Of a stretch of 64,000 bases of DNA, positions 7,527-17,340 are shown piece by piece. Within the stretch, counting starts at the first letter, position 1. Each line of letters opens with the position of its first letter. The stretch comes from Paenibacillus ferrarius (GTDB taxonomy: Bacteria > Bacillota > Bacilli > Paenibacillales > NBRC-103111), in the NCBI RefSeq assembly GCF_002027705.1, contig NZ_MBTG01000056.1, positions 62,001-126,000 on the forward strand, read 5' to 3'. The notes under the pieces are model-generated. The model was not told the origin of the DNA. It made no database searches and was given only the letters and a program-made list of their open reading frames with translations. Both the position numbers and the translations under genes were made by a program.

Positions 7527-9812
7527 ATGGATATGACGAAAAAAATTAAGCTGCGATCTTTACTCATCGGAGGGTTTTTCACCCTTCTTTTTGTTGTCCT
7601 TGTTGGTAGAGTCTATTGGATTCAAGTGGTAGAGGCGTCTTGGCTGCTGAAAGGCGCGGAGACTAGATGGGAGACAGATAAGATTATTGCCCCTGTCAGA
7701 GGCACCATCATGGATAGAAATGACAAGGCGTTGGCCGTAGAAGGAACTGCTTATACGATTGCTCTCAACCCTAAAGTGATAGATGGCTATAAGGTTTCTG
7801 AACCAATTGTGCAGGGGCTAGCAGAGATTTTGAAAGAATCGGAAGAAACGAAACCGGAACTTGTTAATAAAATTAGGAAATTAGCAACGAGATTGAAGCA
7901 GGATGGATCAGATTTTGCTGCCAATGTGGAGATTAGGAATGAAGGCTGGAAAATTGATAAAGATAAAGCGGATAAGGTACGTGAGCTGATCAAGACGCTT
8001 CAAACTAAGCTCAATCTCTCTACCAGGGCGAATGTGGGAATTAGTATTTTAGAAGAGAAGAAAAGATATTATCCTGGTCAAACGCTAGCTTCGCATATTC
8101 TTGGTTACACGAATAAAGAAGGGGAAGCCGCATTAGGCTTGGAGCTCAAGCTCAATGATACACTCAAGGGCATTCCTGGCATGCTAAGCTATGAAAAGGA
8201 TGGAAAAGGCGTTGAGCTGCCTGACGCCAAGGTTGATTTCAAACCTGCGGTTGATGGCAATAACGTACGGCTTACGATTGATAAGAACATTCAGTTCTAT
8301 TTGGAAAGCGCGCTGGCGAAAGTCAACGACAAGTGGCACCCCAAGAGCTTAACGGCGATTGCCGTTAATCCGCAAACGATGGAAATATTAGGCATGGCGA
8401 ACACGCCAACCTTTAACCCGAATACGTATTGGACGATTAAGGATCAGGCTGATTTTAAAAATGGCGCTGTGGCTTCACGCTACGAGCCAGGGTCGACGTT
8501 CAAGCTGGTCACGCTAGCAGGTGCAATTGAAGAAGGTGTTTTCAATCCTGCGGAGATGTACCAATCAGGACAAATTCAGGTAGCGGACAGAGTCCTTCAT
8601 GACCACAATTACGTTGGTTGGGGGAAGATCTCTTTTCTGGATGGATTGAAACGGTCAAGCAACGTGGCATTCGTCAAGCTAGGTTTAGAAAAACTGACTG
8701 AACCCAAATTCAGAAATTATATTACCAAATTTGGGTTTGAGGAAAAAACGAATATTGATATGCCCAATGAAGTTTCGGGTTTAGTTGATATGAAATATAA
8801 GCCGGAAATCGCAACAGCGACTTATGGCCAAGGGAAAGTTGTGGTTACGGCTATTCAACAAACAGCCGCATATGCAGCAATGGCTAACGGCGGGAAATTG
8901 ATGTGGCCTCATATTGTCAAAGATATTGTCGATCCGAAAACCGGGAAAACGATTCAATCTTTTGAACCCAAAGTGGTTAGACAAGTGGTTAGCGAAAAAA
9001 CAGCGAATCTAGTAAGCGGGTATCTCGAGCAAGTTGTCTCTGACCAAGAGATTGGTACAGGTAAGCTTGCCTATATGGAAGGTTATCGGGTAGCAGGAAA
9101 GACCGGAACTGCGAATCTCGTTCGTCCCGGTGAAAAAACGTACTCGCCGAATACGTGGGTTATTTCCTTTATCGGTTATGCCCCTGTTGAAAATCCACAA
9201 ATCTTAGTTACCCTGATCGCGGACCAGCCGGATCTAGGCGGCAACTATCATTTGGGGGGTCAGGTTTTGGCGCCTGCTTTTAAAGAAATTGTCGGAGAAT
9301 CACTGCAATATATGGGCGTCGCGTCCAATAAGCAAACCAAGATGGTGGCGAAGGAAGCGAACAAGCTGACGGTTCCCAATTTCTCGGAATCAACGTCCGA
9401 AAGTGCTAAGGCAACTGCGAAAGAAAGCGGCCTATCACTTGAGGTCTTTGGCAAAGGCAATAAAGTTGTTGACCAATTTCCGAAAGCAGGAACAGAAATC
9501 TTGTCTGCACAACGAATTTATGTAGCAATGCAACCTGTGGATGGAATGCCATTGCCGAATTTGGTTGGACGATCCTTGCGGGATGCCGTCGAGGCTTGCT
9601 CCTTCTTCAAGGTGGATTGCCAAACATCAGGAGAAGGCTACGTCTCGGATCAAGCTGTATCCGGTGACGGAGAAGGGCGAAGCGCAACACTCCAGCTTAA
9701 GCCGCTGAGTGAGAAAACAGCGGCATCGGATTCTCAGGCGTCGGCTTCATCGACGCCGCCACCGAAAGCGAAAACAGAGGATCAACGATCTACCGGCAAA
9801 AAGGCTCCTTAA
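7527..9812 (+). CDS. pbpB: Penicillin-binding protein 2B (FtsI-type septal transpeptidase)
   Basis: A class B PBP that cross-links peptidoglycan at the division septum. The 761-aa product has a single N-terminal transmembrane anchor (residues about 10-32), a dimerisation domain (from PVRGTIMDRNDKALA) and a transpeptidase domain. The catalytic motifs are STFK near residue 323, SSN near 378 and KTG near 528. Two PASTA-like repeats lie near 610-670 and 673-725, then a Ser/Pro/Lys tail. A second in-frame ATG lies two codons downstream. It sits between ftsL and spoVD as in B. subtilis. The paired PASTA repeats match PBP2B, while the single one in the next gene matches SpoVD. Confidence 0.94.
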   Translation: MDMTKKIKLRSLLIGGFFTLLFVVLVGRVYWIQVVEASWLLKGAETRWETDKIIAPVRGTIMDRNDKALAVEGTAYTIALNPKVIDGYKVSEPIVQGLAEILKESEETKPELVNKIRKLATRLKQDGSDFAANVEIRNEGWKIDKDKADKVRELIKTLQTKLNLSTRANVGISILEEKKRYYPGQTLASHILGYTNKEGEAALGLELKLNDTLKGIPGMLSYEKDGKGVELPDAKVDFKPAVDGNNVRLTIDKNIQFYLESALAKVNDKWHPKSLTAIAVNPQTMEILGMANTPTFNPNTYWTIKDQADFKNGAVASRYEPGSTFKLVTLAGAIEEGVFNPAEMYQSGQIQVADRVLHDHNYVGWGKISFLDGLKRSSNVAFVKLGLEKLTEPKFRNYITKFGFEEKTNIDMPNEVSGLVDMKYKPEIATATYGQGKVVVTAIQQTAAYAAMANGGKLMWPHIVKDIVDPKTGKTIQSFEPKVVRQVVSEKTANLVSGYLEQVVSDQEIGTGKLAYMEGYRVAGKTGTANLVRPGEKTYSPNTWVISFIGYAPVENPQILVTLIADQPDLGGNYHLGGQVLAPAFKEIVGESLQYMGVASNKQTKMVAKEANKLTVPNFSESTSESAKATAKESGLSLEVFGKGNKVVDQFPKAGTEILSAQRIYVAMQPVDGMPLPNLVGRSLRDAVEACSFFKVDCQTSGEGYVSDQAVSGDGEGRSATLQLKPLSEKTAASDSQASASSTPPPKAKTEDQRSTGKKAP

Positions 9813-9897
9813 CGGAGAGCTTGTTCTAACCCCTGTTTGTCCCGAATAGTCATGTTAGGAATGACTTGATTTATTTGGGAAGGGAGATTGAACGTTC

Positions 9898-11826
9898 ATG
9901 CGTGTTTCTAACGTTACCGTTCGTCGCAGATTGTTTACTGCACTTATCATTAGCACCGTCATCTTCAGTGCACTTATCATCCGTCTGGCTTACGTTCAGC
10001 TATGGATTGGACAAGACTTGGCGAATAAAGCGGAAGATAGTTGGCGAAGGAAGATTGAGTTTGCGCCCAAAAGAGGCGAAATTCAGGATCGCAATGGGAT
10101 TACGATGACCTATAGTATGAGTACCCCTACGATTGTGGCCATTCCTGTTCAGGTTCAAGATGCCCGAAGTACCGCAGCGAAGCTTGCAGAAGTGCTTCAA
10201 GGAAATGAAGAGGACATCTTTAAGCAAATTACCAAAAGAACCTCACAAGTCGATATAAAGCCTGCTGGGCGAAAAATAACGATTGAAAAGGCGCAGGAAG
10301 TCCGCAATCTTCATCTTCCCGGCATCGTGGTCGCAGAAGATAATAAAAGGTACTACCCCTTCGGCAATTTAGCGGCGCATATTCTTGGCTTCGCTGGAAT
10401 TGATAAAGGAATTACGGGGATTGAAGCGAAATATGACAGCCAATTGACCGGGATACCCGGAAATATTTCTTATATGACGGATGCTGCGGGCAGAACGCTG
10501 GAGGGGACAACGGATACGTATACGAGCCCCAAAGACGGCCTGAATGTGAAATTAACCATCGACAGTCATCTGCAGTCTGTGATGGAAAGAGAATTGGATC
10601 AAGCGATGGTGCAGTACCAAGCGCAAAATGTTGTCGCCATTATGATGGATCCGAATAATGGCGAAATTCTCGCCATGGGCAGCAGGCCAACCTATGAACC
10701 AGGCAATTACAAGGATTTTCCGAGCGAAACGTATAATCGGAACTTGCCCATCTGGAAAACGTATGAGCCAGGCTCTACTTTCAAAATCATTACGCTGGCA
10801 GCTGCGTTAGAGGAAAAAAAGGTCGATCTCAAAAATGAGCAATTTTTTGACCCTGGTTTTATTGAAGTTGGCGGAGCTAGGCTGCGCTGCTGGAAGCGTG
10901 GCGGTCATGGCAGTGAAACGATGCTGCAGGTGGTGCAAAATTCCTGCAACCCTGGTTTCGTTGTTATGGGGCAGCGCTTAGGCAAGGAGAAGTTGTTTGA
11001 CTATATTTCCAAATTCGGTTTTGGGAAGAAGACAGGGATTGATCTTGGCGGGGAAGAAAACGGGATTATGTTTAAGCCGTCACAAGTCGGACCGGTTGAG
11101 CTGGCAACAACGGCTTTCGGTCAAGGGGTGTCGGTAACGCCAATCCAACAAATCACGGCGGTATCCGCAGCAATCAACGGCGGCAAGCTGTTTAAGCCTT
11201 ATGTGGCCAAATCGTTCACAAATCCGGATACGGGCGAGGTTGTCAATGTCGTTGAGCCGCAATTGGTGCGTAATGTGATCTCCGAAGGAACCTCGAAGCA
11301 AGTCCGTGAAGCGCTTGAAAGCGTTGTGGCTCTGGGGACAGGACGAAATGCTTTTATTGACGGCTACCGGGTCGGTGGCAAAACAGGAACAGCGCAAAAG
11401 GTAATTAATGGTCGTTATTCACCGGATGAGCATATTGTTTCTTTCATCGGCTTTGCGCCGGCAGATAATCCGAAGATTGTTATCTATGCTGCTGTTGATG
11501 ACCCGAAAGGCATACAGTTTGGCGGGCTTATCGCAGCCCCATTAGTGAAGAACATGATGGCTGACGCACTCCGATATATGAAGGTCGAACCCGATAAAGC
11601 TCAGCTCAATAAAGAGTATCGTTATGGGGAAATTCCGGTTGTTGAGGTGCCGGACTTGGTTGGAGCGTCAGTTGATGATATATTAGAAGATCTGAACATG
11701 AATTTTAAGCTGGCGAAGTCGGGAAATGGCAACTATGTCATTAGTCAAGCGCCTAAGGCAGGCTCGCGTGTGGATCAAGGCTCAACGATTCGAATCTTTT
11801 TATCCAATACGCCTCCCCCGCAGTAA
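9898..11826 (+). CDS. spoVD: Stage V sporulation protein D (sporulation-specific class B PBP)
   Basis: SpoVD is a transpeptidase that works with SpoVE on spore cortex peptidoglycan in the outer forespore membrane. The 642-aa product has an N-terminal membrane anchor (residues about 10-35), a PBP dimerisation domain, and transpeptidase motifs STFK near residue 293, SCN near 347 and KTG near 499. One C-terminal PASTA domain (VPDLVGASVDDIL) completes it. ATG follows GGGAGA. The 85-nt gap before it contains a short AGTCAT/ATGACT inverted repeat but no clear sporulation promoter. The role in sporulation rather than vegetative growth is inferred from synteny and the single PASTA repeat. Confidence 0.9.
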   Translation: MRVSNVTVRRRLFTALIISTVIFSALIIRLAYVQLWIGQDLANKAEDSWRRKIEFAPKRGEIQDRNGITMTYSMSTPTIVAIPVQVQDARSTAAKLAEVLQGNEEDIFKQITKRTSQVDIKPAGRKITIEKAQEVRNLHLPGIVVAEDNKRYYPFGNLAAHILGFAGIDKGITGIEAKYDSQLTGIPGNISYMTDAAGRTLEGTTDTYTSPKDGLNVKLTIDSHLQSVMERELDQAMVQYQAQNVVAIMMDPNNGEILAMGSRPTYEPGNYKDFPSETYNRNLPIWKTYEPGSTFKIITLAAALEEKKVDLKNEQFFDPGFIEVGGARLRCWKRGGHGSETMLQVVQNSCNPGFVVMGQRLGKEKLFDYISKFGFGKKTGIDLGGEENGIMFKPSQVGPVELATTAFGQGVSVTPIQQITAVSAAINGGKLFKPYVAKSFTNPDTGEVVNVVEPQLVRNVISEGTSKQVREALESVVALGTGRNAFIDGYRVGGKTGTAQKVINGRYSPDEHIVSFIGFAPADNPKIVIYAAVDDPKGIQFGGLIAAPLVKNMMADALRYMKVEPDKAQLNKEYRYGEIPVVEVPDLVGASVDDILEDLNMNFKLAKSGNGNYVISQAPKAGSRVDQGSTIRIFLSNTPPPQ

Positions 11827-11932
11827 ATGGGGAGGAACGGTCAAAAAAGATTTCGAATGTAGACATGTTTTGCTTTTCCAACTGCATAAAATTGTCCATA
11901 ATAGATAGAAAACCGGTAAGGAGAGGTTGCTC

Positions 11933-13420
11933 ATGAAACTGCAGGAGCTTGCTTCCGCATTGCTCATTACCCATATCCATGGTAATGCTGAAACAGAAAT
12001 TACGGGGATTGAAGCAGACTCTCGTAAAATTAAACCAGGATACGTATTCCTATGTATTCCTGGATTAACCGTAGATGGCCATGATTATGCCCCAAAAGCG
12101 ATTGCGCTTGGGGCTTCTGCGCTTGTTACGGAAAGAGTGCTCGATCTGCCGATCCCGCAGTTGGTTGTCAAAGATGCCAGATATGCCATGGCTGCATTGT
12201 CTGCCCATTTCTATGGCTATCCGAGCAAAGAAATGAAGATTATAGGTTTTACAGGTACGAACGGTAAAACGACTTCTACCTATTTGCTCGAAAAAATATT
12301 GCGAGACCAAGGCTTTATCACCGGACTTATGGGCACCATTGAGATGAAAATCGGAGACAACTATTACGAAATGGAGCGGACAACCCAAGAAGCGGTTGAT
12401 TTGCAAAGCAGTTTTCGTAAAATGTGCGAGCACAAGACCGATTATTGCCTGATGGAAGTTTCCAGTCATGCTTTAGAGCTGGGACGTGTCAAGGGGATTC
12501 ATTTCCGTTCGGGGGTTTTTACGAATTTAACACAGGACCATTTGGATTATCACAAAACAATGGAAGCCTATGCTGCGGCAAAAGGGTTGTTGTTCTCTCG
12601 TTTAGGGAACGGCTTCGCAAGCGATCCTGCTGAGCGTCAATATGCCATTCTCAATGCGGATGATGAAGCCTCTGTGATTTTTAGCAAATTAACTGCTGCG
12701 CAGATTATTACCTATGGGATCAATCAGGAGTGCGATGTACGAGCAGCGAATATTCGAATGTCGGCGAAAGGCACGGAATTCCAGTTAATTTCGTTTGCAG
12801 GCGAAGCCTATTTTCAAATGAAGTTGGTCGGTAAATTCAATGTGTACAACGCGCTTGGGGCGATTGCTGCGGCTTTGGCTGAGGGTATTTCGCTGGAAGC
12901 CATCCGCAATAGCTTGGAAAGCTTGAACGTGGTTGAGGGACGTATGGAGGTTGTGGACGAAGGCCAGGAGTACTTGGTCTTGGTTGACTATGCCCACACG
13001 CCTGACGGCTTGGAGAACGCGCTGTCAACGATTTCCGAATTCGCTGAAGGCAAGATCATTACGGTATTTGGGTGCGGCGGTGACCGTGACAGAACGAAGC
13101 GTCCGATTATGGGGAAAGTGACTGCTGCCTACAGCGATTATTTATATGTGACTTCCGACAATCCTCGAACCGAGGATCCGGAGGCTATTCTTGCCGACAT
13201 CCGGCCTGGCTTGCAAGAGGTAAACTACCCGGCCGAAAAGGCTGAATTCATTGTGGATCGCAAAAAAGCGATACAAAAGGCTATTGAAGGGGCAGGCCCC
13301 AAGGATGTAATATTGATAGCGGGAAAAGGCCACGAAACGTATCAGGATATCATGGGGGTTAAGCATGATTTCGACGATCGTTTGGTGGCTAAGGCTGCGA
13401 TAAGGGGGAGAGGACGATGA
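11933..13420 (+). CDS. murE: UDP-MurNAc-L-Ala-D-Glu:meso-diaminopimelate ligase MurE
   Basis: MurE adds the third stem-peptide residue in the cytoplasm. The 495-aa product has the ATP-binding motif GFTGTNGKTT near residue 104 and the substrate-specifying motif DNPR near 405, which indicates meso-diaminopimelate rather than lysine. ATG 11933 is chosen over TTG 11927 because AAGGAGAGG is placed 6 nt upstream. It overlaps murF by 4 nt (ATGA). The nearby patA, dapH, dapL and dapA genes would supply its substrate. Confidence 0.96.
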   Translation: MKLQELASALLITHIHGNAETEITGIEADSRKIKPGYVFLCIPGLTVDGHDYAPKAIALGASALVTERVLDLPIPQLVVKDARYAMAALSAHFYGYPSKEMKIIGFTGTNGKTTSTYLLEKILRDQGFITGLMGTIEMKIGDNYYEMERTTQEAVDLQSSFRKMCEHKTDYCLMEVSSHALELGRVKGIHFRSGVFTNLTQDHLDYHKTMEAYAAAKGLLFSRLGNGFASDPAERQYAILNADDEASVIFSKLTAAQIITYGINQECDVRAANIRMSAKGTEFQLISFAGEAYFQMKLVGKFNVYNALGAIAAALAEGISLEAIRNSLESLNVVEGRMEVVDEGQEYLVLVDYAHTPDGLENALSTISEFAEGKIITVFGCGGDRDRTKRPIMGKVTAAYSDYLYVTSDNPRTEDPEAILADIRPGLQEVNYPAEKAEFIVDRKKAIQKAIEGAGPKDVILIAGKGHETYQDIMGVKHDFDDRLVAKAAIRGRGR

Positions 13421-14817
13421 TCCAACGTACACTAGAGCAAATCGCAGTGATGTTGGGGAGTGAAGTATCAGAGGGAGCGGGAACTGTTCAAGTAACAGGC
13501 GTTTCCACAGATACTCGCTCTATCCAGGCAAGCAGCTTATTTGTTCCTTTAATCGGTGAAAATTTTGATGGGCATTCGTATGTGCAAGAAGCATATGCCA
13601 AAGGAGCTTCTGCCATTTTGTGGCAGGATAGTCATGGCGCGGCTCCAATCGGCATTCCTCATATCCGTGTTGCCGATACGTTGACAGCCCTGCAGCAATT
13701 GGCCAAAGCCTATCGCAAGCAATTGTCAGTGCGCATAATAGGGATTACAGGCAGCAACGGTAAAACGACGACGAAAGATTTGGTTGCGGCCGTTCTGGGC
13801 AGTACGTATGAGGTGCATAAAACGAAAGGCAATTTGAATAATCACATCGGCTTGCCGCTTACGCTGCTCCAGTTAGAAGAAACGACGCAATTTGCCGTGG
13901 TTGAAATGGGGATGAGCGGGCGAGGCGAGATCGAGTTGTTGTCTGATCTGGCTGAGCCTGAGGCAGCGATCATCACGATGATCGGCGAGTCGCATTTGCT
14001 TCAGCTGGGCTCGCGGGACGAGATCGCGCGGGCGAAGGCCGAGATTGCCAGCGGTATGCCCAGGGATGGGCTGCTCGTCTACAACGGCGATGAGCCGCTG
14101 ATTGAACAGGCCCTCGCCGAGCGAGGTCTGGGCTCGATTGAGGAGCAGGTTGCAGGGCTGCGCCGCATTCGCTTCGGCAGCGGCGCGGGCAATGATCTGT
14201 TCCCGACCGATATCCGAATGGACGCGGACGGGGCTTACTTCCAGATCAATTCACCGGGCTATCCGGAATTGTACGTTCCCTTGCTCGGTACGCATAATGT
14301 CATTAATGCGTTAGCGGCCATTGCCATCGGCGAGACCTTCGGCGTCGCGCCAATCGCGATTGCAGCAGGGCTTCGCTCTCTGCAGATGACGAGCATGCGC
14401 ATCGAGAAGCAGACGGCAGCCTCTGGGCTGACCGTGCTTAACGATGCGTACAACGCCAGCCCGGCCTCCATGCGGGCGGCGATTACGTTGACCGAGCAGC
14501 TGGGCGGCTTCGGTCGCAAGTTTCTTGTGCTCGGCGATATGCTGGAGCTTGGCGAAAATGAAGAGCAGTTTCATCGCGGCATTGGTGCGATGATAGATGC
14601 CGAACGTGTCGATTACGTCTTCACGTTCGGCCGTTTGGGCCGCTTCATTGCAGACGAAGCGGAGGCGCGGTTTCCGCAAGGGCACGTTCGCGCCTTCGAT
14701 GAGAAAGATCAGCTCGCGGCCGAGCTGGCCGCTCTCGCCGAGAAAGATGATCTTGTGCTCGTGAAAGGCTCACGCGGCATGAGGCTTGAACAAGTGGTGC
14801 AAGCTTTGCTCGCTTAA
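13417..14817 (+). CDS. murF: UDP-MurNAc-tripeptide:D-Ala-D-Ala ligase MurF
   Basis: MurF attaches D-Ala-D-Ala to complete the UDP-MurNAc-pentapeptide. The 466-aa product has ITGSNGKTTTKDL near residue 110, the Mur-ligase segment NDAYNASPASM near 346, and VLGDMLELGE near 369. It overlaps murE by 4 nt. In B. subtilis murF is outside the dcw cluster, so its place between murE and mraY is a lineage feature. The 3' two thirds (about 13980-14800) are visibly richer in G+C than the neighbours. Confidence 0.95.
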   Translation: MIQRTLEQIAVMLGSEVSEGAGTVQVTGVSTDTRSIQASSLFVPLIGENFDGHSYVQEAYAKGASAILWQDSHGAAPIGIPHIRVADTLTALQQLAKAYRKQLSVRIIGITGSNGKTTTKDLVAAVLGSTYEVHKTKGNLNNHIGLPLTLLQLEETTQFAVVEMGMSGRGEIELLSDLAEPEAAIITMIGESHLLQLGSRDEIARAKAEIASGMPRDGLLVYNGDEPLIEQALAERGLGSIEEQVAGLRRIRFGSGAGNDLFPTDIRMDADGAYFQINSPGYPELYVPLLGTHNVINALAAIAIGETFGVAPIAIAAGLRSLQMTSMRIEKQTAASGLTVLNDAYNASPASMRAAITLTEQLGGFGRKFLVLGDMLELGENEEQFHRGIGAMIDAERVDYVFTFGRLGRFIADEAEARFPQGHVRAFDEKDQLAAELAALAEKDDLVLVKGSRGMRLEQVVQALLA

Positions 14818-14892
14818 TCGGCGAGCGAGTTGACGATAAGGAAGAAACAGTAGATCGTTTTCGGAAGGCGGAAACGAGCAGGGGGAACCGAC

Positions 14893-15852
14893 GTGGAAAA
14901 CGCAATTTTATTAACAATGGGCGTAGCATTCGTGCTCGCGCTAATTATGGGGCCGCTTTTCATTCCGATCTTGCGGCGCATGAAATTTGGGCAACAAATT
15001 CGGGAGGATGGCCCGCAAGGCCATTTGAAAAAACAAGGAACGCCTACCATGGGCGGTGTCATTATTTTACTGGCGCTGGCACTGGCTACCCTTCGTTTTG
15101 CCGATAAAAATACAGACCTGCTCATTTTGTTGATTGCTTCACTAGGCTATGGTCTCGTAGGCTTTCTCGATGATTACATCAAAATTATTTTCAAACGCTC
15201 TCTGGGACTTACAGCGAAGCAAAAGCTGTTTGGACAACTATTGATTTCAGCCATTGTTTGTTATTTGCTAGTCATGAAAGGTCATAGTACGGACTTATAT
15301 ATTCCTTTCGTAGAGTTCCACTTTAACCCAGGCTGGCTGTACTTCCCGTTAATGGCGATTTTAATGTTAGGCGCATCCAACGCGGTTAATTTTACAGATG
15401 GACTGGACGGTCTGTTAGCCGGTACAAGCGCGATTGCCTTCGGAGCGTACACCGTTATTGCTATGAACAACACACAGCCGGAAGCGGCCATTTTCTCTGC
15501 GGCGATGGTTGGTGCTGTGCTGGGCTTTCTTGTGTTTAATGCTCATCCGGCTAAAGTGTTCATGGGCGATACCGGTTCGCTCGGAATTGGCGGCGGCCTT
15601 GTGGCTGTTGCGATTTTGACGAAAGCGGAATTACTGTTAGCGGTTGTTGGAGGTATTTTCCTGATTGAAATTCTTTCTGTCGTCATCCAGGTCGTTTCTT
15701 TCAAAACAAGAGGGAAACGGGTGTTTAAAATGAGCCCGATTCATCATCACTTTGAATTGGTTGGATGGTCGGAATGGCGGGTTGTTATTACGTTCTGGGT
15801 CGTAGGTCTTGTGCTGGCGATACTCGGATTATATATGAATGAGGTGTTGTAG
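14893..15852 (+). CDS. mraY: Phospho-N-acetylmuramoyl-pentapeptide transferase MraY
   Basis: MraY moves phospho-MurNAc-pentapeptide onto undecaprenyl phosphate to form lipid I in the membrane. The 319-aa polytopic protein shows GTPTMGGV near residue 50, the aspartate pair FLDDYIK near 92, NFTDGLDGL near 165 and the C-terminal MSPIHHHFEL near 277, all diagnostic. The start is GTG behind AGGGGG. It lies 75 nt after murF and 3 nt before murD. Confidence 0.97.
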   Translation: MENAILLTMGVAFVLALIMGPLFIPILRRMKFGQQIREDGPQGHLKKQGTPTMGGVIILLALALATLRFADKNTDLLILLIASLGYGLVGFLDDYIKIIFKRSLGLTAKQKLFGQLLISAIVCYLLVMKGHSTDLYIPFVEFHFNPGWLYFPLMAILMLGASNAVNFTDGLDGLLAGTSAIAFGAYTVIAMNNTQPEAAIFSAAMVGAVLGFLVFNAHPAKVFMGDTGSLGIGGGLVAVAILTKAELLLAVVGGIFLIEILSVVIQVVSFKTRGKRVFKMSPIHHHFELVGWSEWRVVITFWVVGLVLAILGLYMNEVL

Positions 15853-15855
15853 AGG

Positions 15856-17250
15856 ATGAATCATCCGCGTGAATATCGTGGACTAGAAGTCATTGTTTTG
15901 GGCTTGGCTCGCAGCGGTGTCGCTGCAGCTAAGCTTTTTCACCAAAAAGGTGCCCTAGTTACCGTTAATGACAAAAAAGAGCGGAGCGCATGCCCTGAAG
16001 CCGACGAATTGGAGGCTCTGGGTATTTCTGTTGTATGCGGCTATCATCCGGACTCCATCGTTCATGCGGGCGTTGCGCTTGTCGTGAAGAACCCAGGCAT
16101 ACCGTATTCGGTAGAGCCTATTCGCAAGGCATTGGAGCTTGGTATCGAAGTGGTGACCGAAGTTGAAGTCGCTTATCAGTTCTGTGAAGCGCCTATTATT
16201 GGCATTACCGGCTCCAATGGCAAAACGACCACCACCACCTTAATTGGCATGATGTTGGACGAAGCAGGCTTGTCGCCTGTGGTGGCGGGGAATATTGGAC
16301 GCGCGCTGACAGAAGCAGCGCCTGAGGTGACGGCTGAGAATTGGATGGTCGTTGAGCTGAGCAGCTTTCAGCTGAAAGGCACAACCTCATTCCGGCCCAA
16401 GATTGCCTTATTATTAAATTTGTATGAGACCCATTTGGACTATCATGGCTCAATGGACGATTATATTGCGTCCAAAGCGAAAATATTCGCTAATCAAACC
16501 GAAGCTGACACAGCCATCTTGAATTGGGATGACGCCGTTTGCCGCGCTCTTATTCCGACTATACGTGCCAAGGTGTTCCCTTTTTCGATGAAGGAAATCT
16601 TAGCTTATGGCGTATATTTTGACGAGAAAACAGGGGCACTCATTTACGCAAATGGCAAGGATCAAGCTGTGCCTTTCATGCAAGCCAGCGAAGTTGGGAT
16701 TCCAGGCAGCTTCAATGTGGAGAATGCCTTGGCAGCCGCCGCGGCAGCCCTTACAGTGGGTGTTCAGCTTGAGATCATAGCTGATGTGCTTCGAAGCTTT
16801 CAAGGCGTGGAACACCGCCTGGAGCTCGTGAAAGAGCTGGACGGTGTGACCTTCTACAATAATTCCAAAGCCACGAATGCAGCAGCTTCCATCAAATCAA
16901 TCGAAGTTTTTGATCAGAAGATCATTCTCATTGCAGGTGGTCTTGATCGAGGCTCGGATTATATGGAATTGCTGCCTACTTTCCGTGAGCGGATCAAAGG
17001 GATTGTTGCGCTGGGTCAAACGAAAGAGAAAATTGCCCATATTGCCGAGCTGGCAGGGATTAGCTACAGGCAAACCGTCGATACTGCTAAGGATGCAGCG
17101 GATGCGGTTTCACAAGCCGTCCAGCTTGCTTGGCAAATGAGTGAACCTGGCGATATTGTCTTGCTGTCGCCTGCTTGCGCAAGCTGGGATATGTTCCCCT
17201 CTTATGAGGACAGGGGACGCATGTTTAAGGAGTCCGTGCATAACCTTTAA
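15856..17250 (+). CDS. murD: UDP-MurNAc-L-alanine:D-glutamate ligase MurD
   Basis: MurD adds D-glutamate to UDP-MurNAc-L-Ala. The 464-aa product has the N-terminal Rossmann segment VLGLARSGVAAAKL, the ATP motif GITGSNGKTTTTTLIG near residue 116, and the Mur-ligase motifs FYNNSKATN near 334 and LLSPACASWDMF near 435. It is 3 nt after mraY with a GAGGTG ribosome binding site that overlaps the end of mraY. An 90-nt spacer follows before spoVE. Confidence 0.96.
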   Translation: MNHPREYRGLEVIVLGLARSGVAAAKLFHQKGALVTVNDKKERSACPEADELEALGISVVCGYHPDSIVHAGVALVVKNPGIPYSVEPIRKALELGIEVVTEVEVAYQFCEAPIIGITGSNGKTTTTTLIGMMLDEAGLSPVVAGNIGRALTEAAPEVTAENWMVVELSSFQLKGTTSFRPKIALLLNLYETHLDYHGSMDDYIASKAKIFANQTEADTAILNWDDAVCRALIPTIRAKVFPFSMKEILAYGVYFDEKTGALIYANGKDQAVPFMQASEVGIPGSFNVENALAAAAAALTVGVQLEIIADVLRSFQGVEHRLELVKELDGVTFYNNSKATNAAASIKSIEVFDQKIILIAGGLDRGSDYMELLPTFRERIKGIVALGQTKEKIAHIAELAGISYRQTVDTAKDAADAVSQAVQLAWQMSEPGDIVLLSPACASWDMFPSYEDRGRMFKESVHNL

Positions 17251-17340
17251 GTAGGGCTTATCCACCTTTGGGGTGTTGCATGTGACCACTCGCCTACGGA
17301 TTCATGGATAAGGCCCACAACACACAAAGAGGTGTCTGTT

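Noticed and set aside
14845..14890. Further SD-fused repeat before mraY (GTTTTC and GGAAAC before AGGGGG)
   Set aside because: It lacks the CTTACGA start and does not align at 40-41 nt. It could be a degenerate copy but is not supported.
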